A DNA stretch of 19,666 bases from Clostridiales bacterium (GTDB taxonomy: Bacteria; Bacillota; Clostridia; Lachnospirales; Lachnospiraceae): NCBI GenBank assembly GCA_018369015.1, contig JAGZDD010000066.1:1-19666 (forward strand), written 5' to 3'. Every line of letters starts with the position of its first letter. The stretch's first letter is position 1. Made by a program: the position numbers and the translations under genes. The notes below the pieces were generated by a model. That model saw only the letters and a list, made by a program, of their open reading frames with translations, had not been told where the DNA came from and ran no database searches. Shown piece after piece: positions 7,234-14,203 of this stretch.

Positions 7234-7980
7234 TCAGACACACGACTTTGCCGCAGCAAATTTACAGCTGCACTCTGAAGGCATTTCAATACCACCGAAA
7301 ATCTTTGGAAGCATCTCATCCTTAGGCCCCTTACCTCTTAGCTGCCCGTCAGCAATCATTACAATCTCATCGGCAATATTTAAAATCCGTTCCTGGTGGG
7401 AAATAATAAGAATATTCCCATGATTTTGGTTATGGAGTTTTTCAAAAACCTGTATTAAATTCTGAAAACTCCAAAGATCGATCCCTGCCTCCGGCTCGTC
7501 AAAAATTGTCATCGCCGTATTTCTGGCCATAACTGTGGCGATTTCGATACGCTTTAATTCTCCTCCCGACAGGCTGGCATTCACCTCACGGCGGATATAG
7601 TCCTTGGCACACAGCCCAACTTCTGATAAATATTCACAAGCTTTATCGACATTGATCTGCTTGCCTGTGGCTAATTGAATCAAATCAAAAACTGTAATTC
7701 CCTTAAAGCGTACCGGCTGCTGGAAGGCGTAGCTGATTCCGCATTTGGCCCTTTCAGTAACGCTCATATTTGTAATATCTTCACCGTTCCACAAAATCTG
7801 GCCCTGGGAAGGCTTTTCGATACCCGCGATAATTTTTGCCATTGTAGACTTGCCGCCGCCATTAGGCCCTGTAATTACCACAAATTTATTATCTTCCAAG
7901 GTCAGATTAATATTTTTAAGTATTCCCTTTGTCTTGCTGTTTTCATCAACATCAAAAGAAATGTTGCGCAATTCAAGCAT
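7234..7980 (-). CDS. sufC: SufC-type Fe-S assembly ATPase (SmsC-like)
   Basis: A 248-residue ABC ATPase of the SufC type. It has Walker A GPNGGGKST (residues 38-46), a Q-loop in YAFQQPVRFKG, the signature LSGGELKR, Walker B MTIFDEPEAGID and the H-loop IISHQER. The SufC-typical FDEPEAGIDLW and the absence of membrane segments separate it from transporter ATPases. It powers the SufB/D-like scaffold encoded 68 bases downstream. The last residues (CSCKFAAAKSC) are unusually Cys-rich. The ATG at 7980 has AAAGGAG ten bases upstream. Transcription probably starts near 8175 from a promoter at 8182-8210, giving a leader of about 195 bases filled by three tandem 52-bp hairpin repeats. Confidence 0.9.
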   Translation of the reverse strand: MLELRNISFDVDENSKTKGILKNINLTLEDNKFVVITGPNGGGKSTMAKIIAGIEKPSQGQILWNGEDITNMSVTERAKCGISYAFQQPVRFKGITVFDLIQLATGKQINVDKACEYLSEVGLCAKDYIRREVNASLSGGELKRIEIATVMARNTAMTIFDEPEAGIDLWSFQNLIQVFEKLHNQNHGNILIISHQERILNIADEIVMIADGQLRGKGPKDEMLPKIFGGIEMPSECSCKFAAAKSCV

Positions 7981-7994
7981 GATCTGTAAACTCC

Positions 7995-8157
7995 TTTCCT
8001 CTGATTGCCGTGTTTTTTCACGGCATCATGGTATCCCCTTGTGGGGTTTCCTCTGATTGCCGTGTTTTTTCACGGCATCATGGTATCCCCTTGCGGGGTT
8101 TCCTCTGATTGCCGTGTTTCTCACAACATCTCAGTATCCCCTTGCGGGGTTTCCTCT
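7995..8157. repeat. Tandem 52-bp double-hairpin repeat, three copies plus a partial, in the suf leader
   Basis: Units begin at 7995, 8047 and 8099 (TTTCCTCTGATTGCC), with a partial fourth at 8150; the period is 52, 52, 51. Each unit carries a 7-bp hairpin (TGCCGTG, a T-rich loop, CACGGCA) and a 4-bp GC hairpin (CCCC-TTGC-GGGG). Copies 1 and 2 are nearly identical. Copy 3 is decayed in the first hairpin (CTCACAACATC). The same unit type recurs at 14110-14203. The end of the array abuts the sufC ribosome site. Confidence 0.92.
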
Positions 8158-8181
8158 ACCGGACATATAAATCCAAGATGT

Positions 8182-8210
8182 ATTATACGCTAATGCTATA
8201 AAAAATACAA
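8182..8210 (-). promoter_or_regulatory. Sigma-A promoter of the suf-type operon
   Basis: On the minus strand TTGTAT (8210-8205), 17 bases, then a perfect TATAAT (8187-8182). Transcription from about 8175 would run through the 52-bp repeat array into sufC. No IscR-like operator was recognised beside it. Confidence 0.68.
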
Positions 8211-8377
8211 GATTTCAGGTTTTTGCCGATAATAAGTTTCATTTTCTGGCGGTCAGCGTAAACATCGAGCACTTAGCAAGGTAATTTCGAGCCCAGGAAG
8301 AAAGTGTACAAAGCAGCAAATACACAAACCTGGCTGAACTGTTACATAATTTTACATTAACGATTTATAATTTCCTC
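8211..8377. other. Intergenic stretch between divergent suf and HAD promoters
   Basis: No credible open frame, RNA gene or strong inverted repeat is seen here. It separates the minus-strand suf promoter from the plus-strand HAD promoters and may hold upstream regulatory sites that I cannot identify. Confidence 0.5.
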
Positions 8378-8446
8378 TTGAAAAAAACAGGATTATAAGG
8401 CATAATGTTTGACAGATTTTATCCTAACCCAAGAAGTTCATATAAT
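8378..8446 (+). promoter_or_regulatory. Candidate promoters for the HAD phosphatase gene
   Basis: TTGAAA (8378-8383), 17 bases and CATAAT (8401-8406) form a good sigma-A match. A second, perfect TATAAT at 8441-8446 has only a weak -35 (TTTATC, 8418-8423) at 17 bases. The TTGACA at 8409-8414 is 26 bases from that TATAAT, too far to pair with it. Confidence 0.5.
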
Positions 8447-8470
8447 CTATAGCAGAGGTGATATAACGAA

Positions 8471-9271
8471 ATGAATAACAAGAAAATGCTCTTTTTTGAT
8501 ATTGACGGCACTTTAATTCCCGAGGGCGGCGAATGTGTTCCTGAAAGCACCAAAAAAGCCATAAGCCAGGCCCGGGCAAACGGTCATCTTTTATTTATCA
8601 ATACCGGCCGCACCTATTTTAATATTGATCCAATCATCCGGGAATTAAACTTTCATGGATATGTCTGCGGCTGCGGTACTTACATTTATTATGAGGGGCA
8701 GAAGCTTTTTGGACGCACAATTCCCCATGAACAGTGCCTTAACCTGATCCGGCTGATGCGCCAGTGCCGGATTCCCGGTTTTTATGAGGAAAACGAACAT
8801 ATTTATTTTGATACAGATGCCAGCGCTCCAAGTGCCCACATGCTAGAGAGCGCCCGCCGTATTTTCGGAACAAAGGCTTATGATTTTCCTGAAAACATTT
8901 TTGATCCATCCTTCACCTTTGATAAAATACTAGCTTACATCCAGCCGGACAGCGATATTTCCACATTCCAGGAATACAGCAAACACATTCTTGAATATAT
9001 TGACCGCGGCGGCAATATCGCAGAAATTATCCAAAAAGGATATTCCAAAGCAACAGGAATACAGTTTTTATGCGACCATCTTGGCATACCCATAAACAAC
9101 TGTTATGCCATCGGAGACAGCACTAATGACCTGTCTATGCTTGAATATGTGCCTAACAGTATCGCCATGGGAAACAGTGATACCCTTGTTAAGGAGCGCT
9201 GCCTTTATATTACCGATAACGTAGAACACGATGGTATATACAACGCCATGAAGCATTTTGGACTTATTTGA
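8471..9271 (+). CDS. HAD-superfamily (Cof-type) sugar-phosphate phosphatase
   Basis: A 266-residue hydrolase with all four HAD motifs. Motif I is DIDGT (residues 10-14, nucleophile Asp10), motif II is the NTGR Thr, motif III is the Lys in QKGYSKATG, and motif IV is GDSTNDLSML. The large cap between motifs II and III is of the C2 (Cof) type, whose members dephosphorylate sugar phosphates, FMN or pyridoxal phosphate, so the substrate cannot be fixed from sequence. AGAGGTGAT lies upstream of the ATG at 8471, a slightly long but acceptable spacing. It is the only complete plus-strand gene in the window, divergent from suf and convergent with the XRE regulator. Confidence 0.9.
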   Translation: MNNKKMLFFDIDGTLIPEGGECVPESTKKAISQARANGHLLFINTGRTYFNIDPIIRELNFHGYVCGCGTYIYYEGQKLFGRTIPHEQCLNLIRLMRQCRIPGFYEENEHIYFDTDASAPSAHMLESARRIFGTKAYDFPENIFDPSFTFDKILAYIQPDSDISTFQEYSKHILEYIDRGGNIAEIIQKGYSKATGIQFLCDHLGIPINNCYAIGDSTNDLSMLEYVPNSIAMGNSDTLVKERCLYITDNVEHDGIYNAMKHFGLI

Positions 9272-9308
9272 AAAACAAATACATTGCGTGAAAGCCCCGG
9301 CAGGCCCG

Positions 9309-9336
9309 CCAAGCTCCCACAGGTCCGGCGGTTTTG
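9309..9336 (+). terminator. Weak terminator candidate after the HAD gene
   Basis: CCGCC and GGCGG pair around a long GC-rich loop, and the second arm is followed by TTTT. A larger pairing of AGCCC with GGGCT encloses it. The loop is long, so this is a tentative call based on position between convergent genes. Confidence 0.3.
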
Positions 9337-9380
9337 AGGGCTGTGATGTGTTACCGCAGATTTACCGCCTCACGCCGCCG

Positions 9381-10118
9381 CTACTGCTTTTTTCGCGCTT
9401 CCGTCAAAGACACAACGCTTCTTACAAGCCATGCTCCCATAATCACCCAGCCCCCATGGGCAAAAGTTTTCCACTCATTTCCAGCAAATACAGACATCAC
9501 ATGATAAAGCGGCTCAGGCATCCCCTCTGCAAAGAAGAATACGCTCAAAAATGCCGTACCAAAAAACAGCGCCGGCAAAAAAACACATACAAATTCTACA
9601 GCCCGAAGCCACAGTGCTTTGGGCCGGTGCAATGCCAAAAAAGAGGCAAAGGCACCAATAGCCATAAACAAAACGCTTTCTGATATAACGGCTCCAAGTA
9701 TACAGGTAAAGTCAAAATTTTGCAATGATTTCTCGCGTGAAACGGCTGTATAAAACACTACAGCAAGGCTTGCGGCACAAAGGACAAGACTTAAAATACT
9801 GGCAAAAAAATCCTTCTTCTTAAATGTTTGCACCTGCTCCGTTGCCTGTTTAAGGAGCGCTTCCACAGCCCCCTCTTCTCCAGCAGCCACAGCGCCACTC
9901 TCCGCTTTTCTTTTCTCACCCTCAAGAAGTTCTGTAACTGTCACATCCAGAATTTTGGCAATTTTATCGAGCAATTCAATATCGGGATAAGATAAGCCCC
10001 GCTCCCACTTTGACACCGCCTTATCTGTCACGCCAAGACAAGCGGCCAGCGCCTTCTGGGTCATTCCCTTCTTATGGCGCAGTTCTGCGATAAATACTCC
10101 CATTTTCTCTTTTCCCAT
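9381..10118 (-). CDS. XRE-family regulator with a membrane C-terminus
   Basis: Residues 7-62 form a Cro/CI-type helix-turn-helix (LRHKKGMTQKALAACLGVTDKAVSKW begins it), followed by a charged linker (about 65-98). Three or four hydrophobic segments follow, near 104-126, 137-161, 168-197 and 222-238. This HTH-plus-membrane architecture is common in Firmicutes and suggests a regulator that senses envelope state or is held at the membrane; no ligand is known. The ATG at 10118 has AAGGAG 11 bases upstream. Its promoter (10191-10219) overlaps a perfect 10-bp inverted repeat, so autoregulation is likely. It converges on the HAD gene and has no co-transcribed partner. Confidence 0.85.
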   Translation of the reverse strand: MGKEKMGVFIAELRHKKGMTQKALAACLGVTDKAVSKWERGLSYPDIELLDKIAKILDVTVTELLEGEKRKAESGAVAAGEEGAVEALLKQATEQVQTFKKKDFFASILSLVLCAASLAVVFYTAVSREKSLQNFDFTCILGAVISESVLFMAIGAFASFLALHRPKALWLRAVEFVCVFLPALFFGTAFLSVFFFAEGMPEPLYHVMSVFAGNEWKTFAHGGWVIMGAWLVRSVVSLTEARKKQ

Positions 10119-10181
10119 AAATATTCATTCTCCTTATCTGCCGGGCATGCTTCTCACAGCGCCGGGCATTTTCTTACAAAA

Positions 10182-10219
10182 TTCGCTTTAAGTATAGCTT
10201 TAAAGCGAAAAAAAGGCAA
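10182..10219 (-). promoter_or_regulatory. Promoter with overlapping palindromic operator for the XRE regulator
   Basis: On the minus strand TTGCCT (10219-10214), 17 bases and TATACT (10196-10191) form a promoter. A perfect inverted repeat, TTCGCTTTAA (10182-10191) and TTAAAGCGAA (10200-10209), spans the -10 with an 8-base spacer. This is a typical position for a repressor site. GCCGGGCAT also occurs twice as a direct repeat, 21 bases apart, in the presumed leader (10140-10148, 10161-10169). Confidence 0.6.
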
Positions 10220-10263
10220 CCGACTATTCGTAGAGTTTCAAATAACCGGCAACTGCGGCATAA

Positions 10264-10308
10264 AATTAACTGCGCCCCAAACATCAACTGTTTAAGACGC
10301 AGTTAACT
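10264..10308 (-). terminator. Rho-independent terminator after the MBL-fold gene
   Basis: TTAACTGCG (10266-10274) and CGCAGTTAA (10298-10306) are exact reverse complements, with an inner AAAC/GTTT pair. On the minus strand the stem starts a few bases after the stop at 10312 and is followed by a T-rich tail (TTAATTTTAT). It closes the long gene train that begins near 17592. Confidence 0.75.
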
Positions 10309-10311
10309 TTA

Positions 10312-11175
10312 TTATAAATCAATTTTTTCACGTGAAATAACTAGCGCCGGATGATACGGGTCAAACAAATGCTCCTTATCCAAAGCGCACTCTGAACATA
10401 CCCTGGCGTCATACCCCGGCAAAATCGGATTATCAAAAGGGATTCCCCGGTCAAAATCCACATGCTGGGCACAGCTTAGAAAGGCATTTAATACGTCGCT
10501 GTCCATACGGTCAGGGTAATGGGAAACAATAACCTTTTTCATACCAAGACCTATAGCTTTCTTTATGGACGCTATATATACAGAAAGAGGCTGGGCTTCT
10601 TTTGCGAACAGCCATGTAAAAGAATTCATGGCGTCACCCGCATAAAGCCATTTTTCCTCATCATAAATCAGAGCAATGCTTCCGGCGGTATGTCCGGGTA
10701 CTTCCACCACCTTAAGCGTTATCCCACCAAGTTCAAAAATATCGCCCTCTCTGACAGGCAAAAGCCGTCCGCTGCCTAAATGGACATAGTTTTCTTCATC
10801 AAAACGCTCCGGCAGCGTATTGTGGATCTGCCCGGTCAAAAGATCCTTAGAGGCTGCCGCTAAAGCGGCCCCATGGCGGCGTGCCGCTTCACTTGTGTGT
10901 TCCCGGCACAGCTCCATATCCTTTGGATGGATAAATATATTTTCTTCAAACCATCCATTGCCGCAAGTGTGGTCCAAATGTCCATGGCTGTTGACAATCA
11001 CAAGAGGCTTATCCGTCAGCCCTCTCACAACCTCCCGGATATTTCCAAAGCCGTAGCCGGTATCAAAAAGCAACGCCCGGTCACATCCCACAAAAAGATC
11101 ACAAAAAACACCTTCCGCGCTGGTAATGCGAAAAATATCCGGCTTTAATGCATGTATATGATAGTATTCTTTCAA
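10312..11175 (-). CDS. MBL-fold (metallo-beta-lactamase superfamily) hydrolase
   Basis: A 287-residue metallohydrolase. The dizinc motif is clear: NSHGHLDH (H64, H66, D68, H69), then VPGHTAGS for the third metal His, YAGDAM for the bridging Asp, and IVSHYPD near the end for the last His. The C-terminal tail has a small Cys pair (VCSECAL). Family members include glyoxalase II-like and lactonase-like hydrolases; the substrate is unknown. The frame is open from a TTG at 11202, but GGAGGGG lies just before the TTG at 11175 (MKEYYHIHALKPD), which I take as the start. It lies 85 bases after the flavin oxidoreductase and ends at a terminator, so it may be the last gene of the train. Confidence 0.85.
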   Translation of the reverse strand: MKEYYHIHALKPDIFRITSAEGVFCDLFVGCDRALLFDTGYGFGNIREVVRGLTDKPLVIVNSHGHLDHTCGNGWFEENIFIHPKDMELCREHTSEAARRHGAALAAASKDLLTGQIHNTLPERFDEENYVHLGSGRLLPVREGDIFELGGITLKVVEVPGHTAGSIALIYDEEKWLYAGDAMNSFTWLFAKEAQPLSVYIASIKKAIGLGMKKVIVSHYPDRMDSDVLNAFLSCAQHVDFDRGIPFDNPILPGYDARVCSECALDKEHLFDPYHPALVISREKIDL

Positions 11176-11260
11176 AAAATCCCCTCCAGTCAAATTCCCC
11201 AATTAAGGTATACAAGACACCATGTATCCTACTTTTTATCCCTTCTGCCCTAACCACAAC

Positions 11261-12334
11261 TTATCCTTTAGATACTTTCCTCTGCTTTGCAAGCAGCCGT
11301 CTTCCTGAGCATCGGTTCGGATCAACCCGCCACATACACTTTGGACAATCTAAGCAGCGGCCCACATCACGGCCAGCCCTGGCATCATTGGCCCAGGAAT
11401 AATTCACAAGAGTTCCCCGGCCAATGTCAACCATATCCACGCCTGTGATATCAAGCACCTGCTGGGCTTTTTTCGCGCTGTCAATGCCGTATACAGCAAA
11501 TACAGGCACATGGACAGCTTTTTTTATTTCCTGCGCCCCATACTGAACGTCAATAAGAGGATAATTTTCAGGAACCGTTTTGTCCATCTCAAAAGTAAAG
11601 CCATAAGAGGCATCAATAAAATCAATGCCATGAGTGTCGAACCACCGGGCATGGGCAATCCCTTCCTCAAGCGAAGGCTCGAATACGCCAAGACGCACGC
11701 CCACAACAAAGCTTTTGGGAACGGACTGTCTTATACCACAGAGAATCATATCCATAAGCTTCATGGAATCTGCGTGGAACATATCTGTCCTGCGGTTGAC
11801 ACGCCGGTTCATAAATTCACAAAGTAAATATCCGTGGCATCCATGAATTTCCACGCCATCGTAACCAGCCTTAACAGCTCTTTGAGCAGCCTCTATAAAC
11901 AAACGGGCAACGGCATAAATCTCTTTCTCTGCCATCTCCCGGGCATGTTTGTTCTGTTCCCTGTGTTCACACGCATATTCACTGGGAGCAACAAGGTCAC
12001 CGCCAACACCTAAAACGCCGGCGTGATGAATCTGCAAAAACACAGGTACGCCCTCGCTGTGGACAGCGTCCACAATTTTTTTCAAGCCTGGGATATGGTC
12101 ATCGCTCCAAATGCCAAGCTGATCCCAAGAAAGCCGGCCTTCCTTACAAACACAGGTCGCTTCCTGAATAATCAGCCCTGCGCCGCCCCGGGCAATTTCC
12201 CGGTAATGTTCAATATTTTTCTCTGTCACCATCCCTGTTTCATCGGACCAGCCATAGCATACAAGGGGCGGTACACAGATCCGGTTTTTAATGGCGACAT
12301 TCTTAATATGAAAAGACTCAAACAAGCCGGCCAT
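11261..12334 (-). CDS. Old-yellow-enzyme type NADH:flavin oxidoreductase
   Basis: A 357-residue FMN-dependent TIM-barrel oxidoreductase of the OYE family. It begins LFESFHIKNVAIKNRI, as family members do, and carries 'GGAGLIIQEAT', 'PVFLQIHHAG', 'GYDGVEIHGCHGYLL' and the phosphate-binding 'VDMVDIGRGTL'. The tail has four cysteines, C327, C330, C333 and C342 (C-x2-C-x2-C-x8-C), in the place where 2,4-dienoyl-CoA reductase-like members hold a 4Fe-4S cluster, but with shorter spacing. The larger FAD/NADPH domain of those enzymes is absent, so electrons must come from a partner or directly from NADH. Its ATG overlaps the TAA of the peroxiredoxin gene by one base, and GGAGG precedes it by seven to eight bases, so translation is probably coupled. 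Confidence 0.87.
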   Translation of the reverse strand: MAGLFESFHIKNVAIKNRICVPPLVCYGWSDETGMVTEKNIEHYREIARGGAGLIIQEATCVCKEGRLSWDQLGIWSDDHIPGLKKIVDAVHSEGVPVFLQIHHAGVLGVGGDLVAPSEYACEHREQNKHAREMAEKEIYAVARLFIEAAQRAVKAGYDGVEIHGCHGYLLCEFMNRRVNRRTDMFHADSMKLMDMILCGIRQSVPKSFVVGVRLGVFEPSLEEGIAHARWFDTHGIDFIDASYGFTFEMDKTVPENYPLIDVQYGAQEIKKAVHVPVFAVYGIDSAKKAQQVLDITGVDMVDIGRGTLVNYSWANDARAGRDVGRCLDCPKCMWRVDPNRCSGRRLLAKQRKVSKG

Positions 12335-12786
12335 TAAAGCACCTCCAGCATATCGGACGGATTTTTCTCAGCTTTAACCTTGCCAAAGGCCTTTTCAATC
12401 ATACCATTTTCATCAATAAGATAGGTTGTCCGTACAACGCCCATGACCTTTTTGCCGTACATATTTTTTTCTTTCCAAACATCATAAGCCTGGATAGCCG
12501 AAAGTCCTGTGTCTGACAAAAGTGTAATGGCCAGCCCGTATTTATCCGCAAATTTTTTATGGGAAGCCACACCGTCCTTGCTGATACCAAGGACCACGGC
12601 CCCTTTTTGTGTAAACTGGGGCGCAAGGCCTGAAAATCCGCAAGCCTGCTTCGTACACCCTGGCGTATTATCCTTACTGTAAAAATAAAGAATGACCTTT
12701 TTCCCGGAAAAATCCGACAACGACACTAAATTTCCATCCTGGTCCGGCAATGTAAAGTCCGGCGCTTTTACTCCAGCTTCAAGCAT
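12334..12786 (-). CDS. bcp: Bcp-type thiol peroxidase (peroxiredoxin)
   Basis: A 150-residue AhpC/TSA-fold peroxiredoxin of the Bcp (PrxQ) type. The active site is NTPGCTKQACGF, with peroxidatic Cys44 and a second Cys49 five residues on, the arrangement of atypical 2-Cys Bcp enzymes. It reduces hydrogen peroxide and organic hydroperoxides using thioredoxin or similar thiols in the cytoplasm. Length and motifs are complete. GGAGGG lies seven bases before the ATG, inside the last codons of the preceding gene, which stops three bases upstream. The stop overlaps the start of the flavin oxidoreductase. The neighbourhood (YaaA upstream, OYE downstream) supports a role in oxidative stress. Confidence 0.93.
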   Translation of the reverse strand: MLEAGVKAPDFTLPDQDGNLVSLSDFSGKKVILYFYSKDNTPGCTKQACGFSGLAPQFTQKGAVVLGISKDGVASHKKFADKYGLAITLLSDTGLSAIQAYDVWKEKNMYGKKVMGVVRTTYLIDENGMIEKAFGKVKAEKNPSDMLEVL

Positions 12787-12789
12787 TTT

Positions 12790-14100
12790 TCATCCCTCCG
12801 TTTTACGCATCATAAGGTTAATAGTATTGGGATTAATAATGACTCCCTGAATATTTTTCGGCAATGCCTGTAAAATTTTGTCAAAATACATTTTCATGTA
12901 ACGGTATTCCGGCTTTTCTTCTTCGGAATTTTTAAGACGTTCTTCCTCTTTTTTCTCAAAGGCCTTGGCGGTCTGTATGTCGGTAAATACCGGACAGTAG
13001 CGTTCCCCGTTTTGCAATGTAACAATAGGAAAATGTACCTGCCCCGGATTTTCCTCGCTTTTAATAACAAAAGCTGGCATCGCTAAGCGGCTTTCTTTTA
13101 AATGGGCAAAAAGCTCTTCCTTCATCTGCTTTAATTCGTCCGTATCCTTATCGCTCCCGGGCCGGCGCTCCTCCTGGCAAATATAGACCGCAGTCAGCAA
13201 TAGCTCAGGATTTAAGATCGGCTGCTTTTCCTCTGGAAGCTTTGTATAATCCGGCTTAGGCACAAGATTTGCTATCTGGATCACACCGTCATTTTCAGTT
13301 TTTATGGCATTAACGCCCATAAGATACAATTCAAAAAAGTTTTTATGAAAAGCTTTATTTAATAATTGCTCACAGTACACCGGAATGTTTTTTTCCTCCA
13401 GCGCCTTTATGGCAGCCTCGGCAGCCGCTTTTGTTCCATAAACAAATACCTGGTCGTCAAAAGTTTCACTGTCACATTCCACATAAGGCAGCTTTGTCAA
13501 TGTGGAATACAGCATATAAATCTCTTTCTTGATCCATAAACGCACAGCCGGACGGCTCTGTTCTAAAACAAACTCCTCCTTTAAGCGGCTGCACACAGCG
13601 TACAGAGGAACACCGATAACTGTCTGGCCCCGGTCAATAACAATGGCTGTAACCCCTCTTGAAAACAGATTTAAGTAAAATGGCGGGAACTGTCCGTGAG
13701 GGATTGTCTTAACCTCTAGCTCTTTCTCCTGGCCCGGAATTTTTTTCATGGCCGTATCCGCTGCCTCCCGGGTACTAAATACAAAAATCTGGGTATCCTC
13801 CGATTTGGGATTTTTCTCTGTGTATAATGCCTGATTTGATTTTTTCGCAAGCACAAAACATTCCGGCAGCGCCCATAGCTTTAATAATATATGATTTTCA
13901 AAAAAAGCCATGCGCTGTGCAAAAAAAAGCTTTTGCCTGGCATTTTTCGTATTATTCTGCATAAATACCGCAGCCATATGATGTAAAAGAATCATATCCT
14001 GCATTGTCAGCTTTGTATAGTGTTCCGGTTCAAACGGCTTTTTGTCCGCTCCAATTCCTAAAAGTGTTTCCTGTAATTCCTTTTGTCTGTCCTTTTCCAT
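12790..14100 (-). CDS. Multi-domain protein with C-terminal SseB domain and two internal repeats
   Basis: A 436-residue protein. The last 100 residues match the SseB domain pattern (MPAFVIKSEENPGQVHFPIVTL, then YCPVFTDIQTAKAF, then GVIINPNTINL). The first 330 residues contain two copies of a related unit. One starts at about 104 (IFVFSTREAADTAMKKI, ending SRGVTAIVIDRG) and the other at about 217 (VFVYGTKAAAEAAIKAL, ending LMGVNAIKTENDG). No catalytic motif or membrane segment is seen. SseB-domain proteins are mostly uncharacterised, so I give no function. The ATG has GGAAAGGG six bases upstream, directly after a copy of the 52-bp repeat family. The stop is three bases before bcp, so the two are co-translated from one transcript. 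Confidence 0.7.
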   Translation of the reverse strand: MEKDRQKELQETLLGIGADKKPFEPEHYTKLTMQDMILLHHMAAVFMQNNTKNARQKLFFAQRMAFFENHILLKLWALPECFVLAKKSNQALYTEKNPKSEDTQIFVFSTREAADTAMKKIPGQEKELEVKTIPHGQFPPFYLNLFSRGVTAIVIDRGQTVIGVPLYAVCSRLKEEFVLEQSRPAVRLWIKKEIYMLYSTLTKLPYVECDSETFDDQVFVYGTKAAAEAAIKALEEKNIPVYCEQLLNKAFHKNFFELYLMGVNAIKTENDGVIQIANLVPKPDYTKLPEEKQPILNPELLLTAVYICQEERRPGSDKDTDELKQMKEELFAHLKESRLAMPAFVIKSEENPGQVHFPIVTLQNGERYCPVFTDIQTAKAFEKKEEERLKNSEEEKPEYRYMKMYFDKILQALPKNIQGVIINPNTINLMMRKTEG

Positions 14101-14109
14101 AAAATTCCC

Positions 14110-14203
14110 TTTCCTTATTATTGCCGTGTTTTTTACGGCATCAGGTTATCCCCTTGCGGGGTTTCCTTATTATTGCCGTATTTTTCATGGCATCAGGTTA
14201 TCC
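14110..14203. repeat. Two copies of the 52-bp double-hairpin repeat between yaaA and the SseB gene
   Basis: Units start at 14110 and 14162 (TTTCCTTATTATTGCC), period 52, the second incomplete on its right side. They carry the same two hairpins as the suf leader array: TGCCGTG/ACGGCA with a T-rich loop and CCCC-TTGC-GGGG. Consistent differences from that array (TTAT for CTCTG, CAGG for CATGG) show two subfamilies. The array covers the last codons of yaaA. Confidence 0.9.

Noticed and set aside
8005..8193. Small coding frames across the 52-bp repeats
   Set aside because: The predicted peptides are themselves tandem repeats of the DNA unit and have no ribosome site; the region is better explained as non-coding leader.
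8409..8446. Consensus TTGACA plus consensus TATAAT as one promoter for the HAD gene
   Set aside because: The two boxes are 26 bases apart, too far for sigma-A; they are listed as parts of separate candidates.
9258..9683. 141-codon plus-strand frame overlapping the HAD end and the XRE gene
   Set aside because: It is antisense to the XRE regulator, with low-complexity basic composition and no family features.
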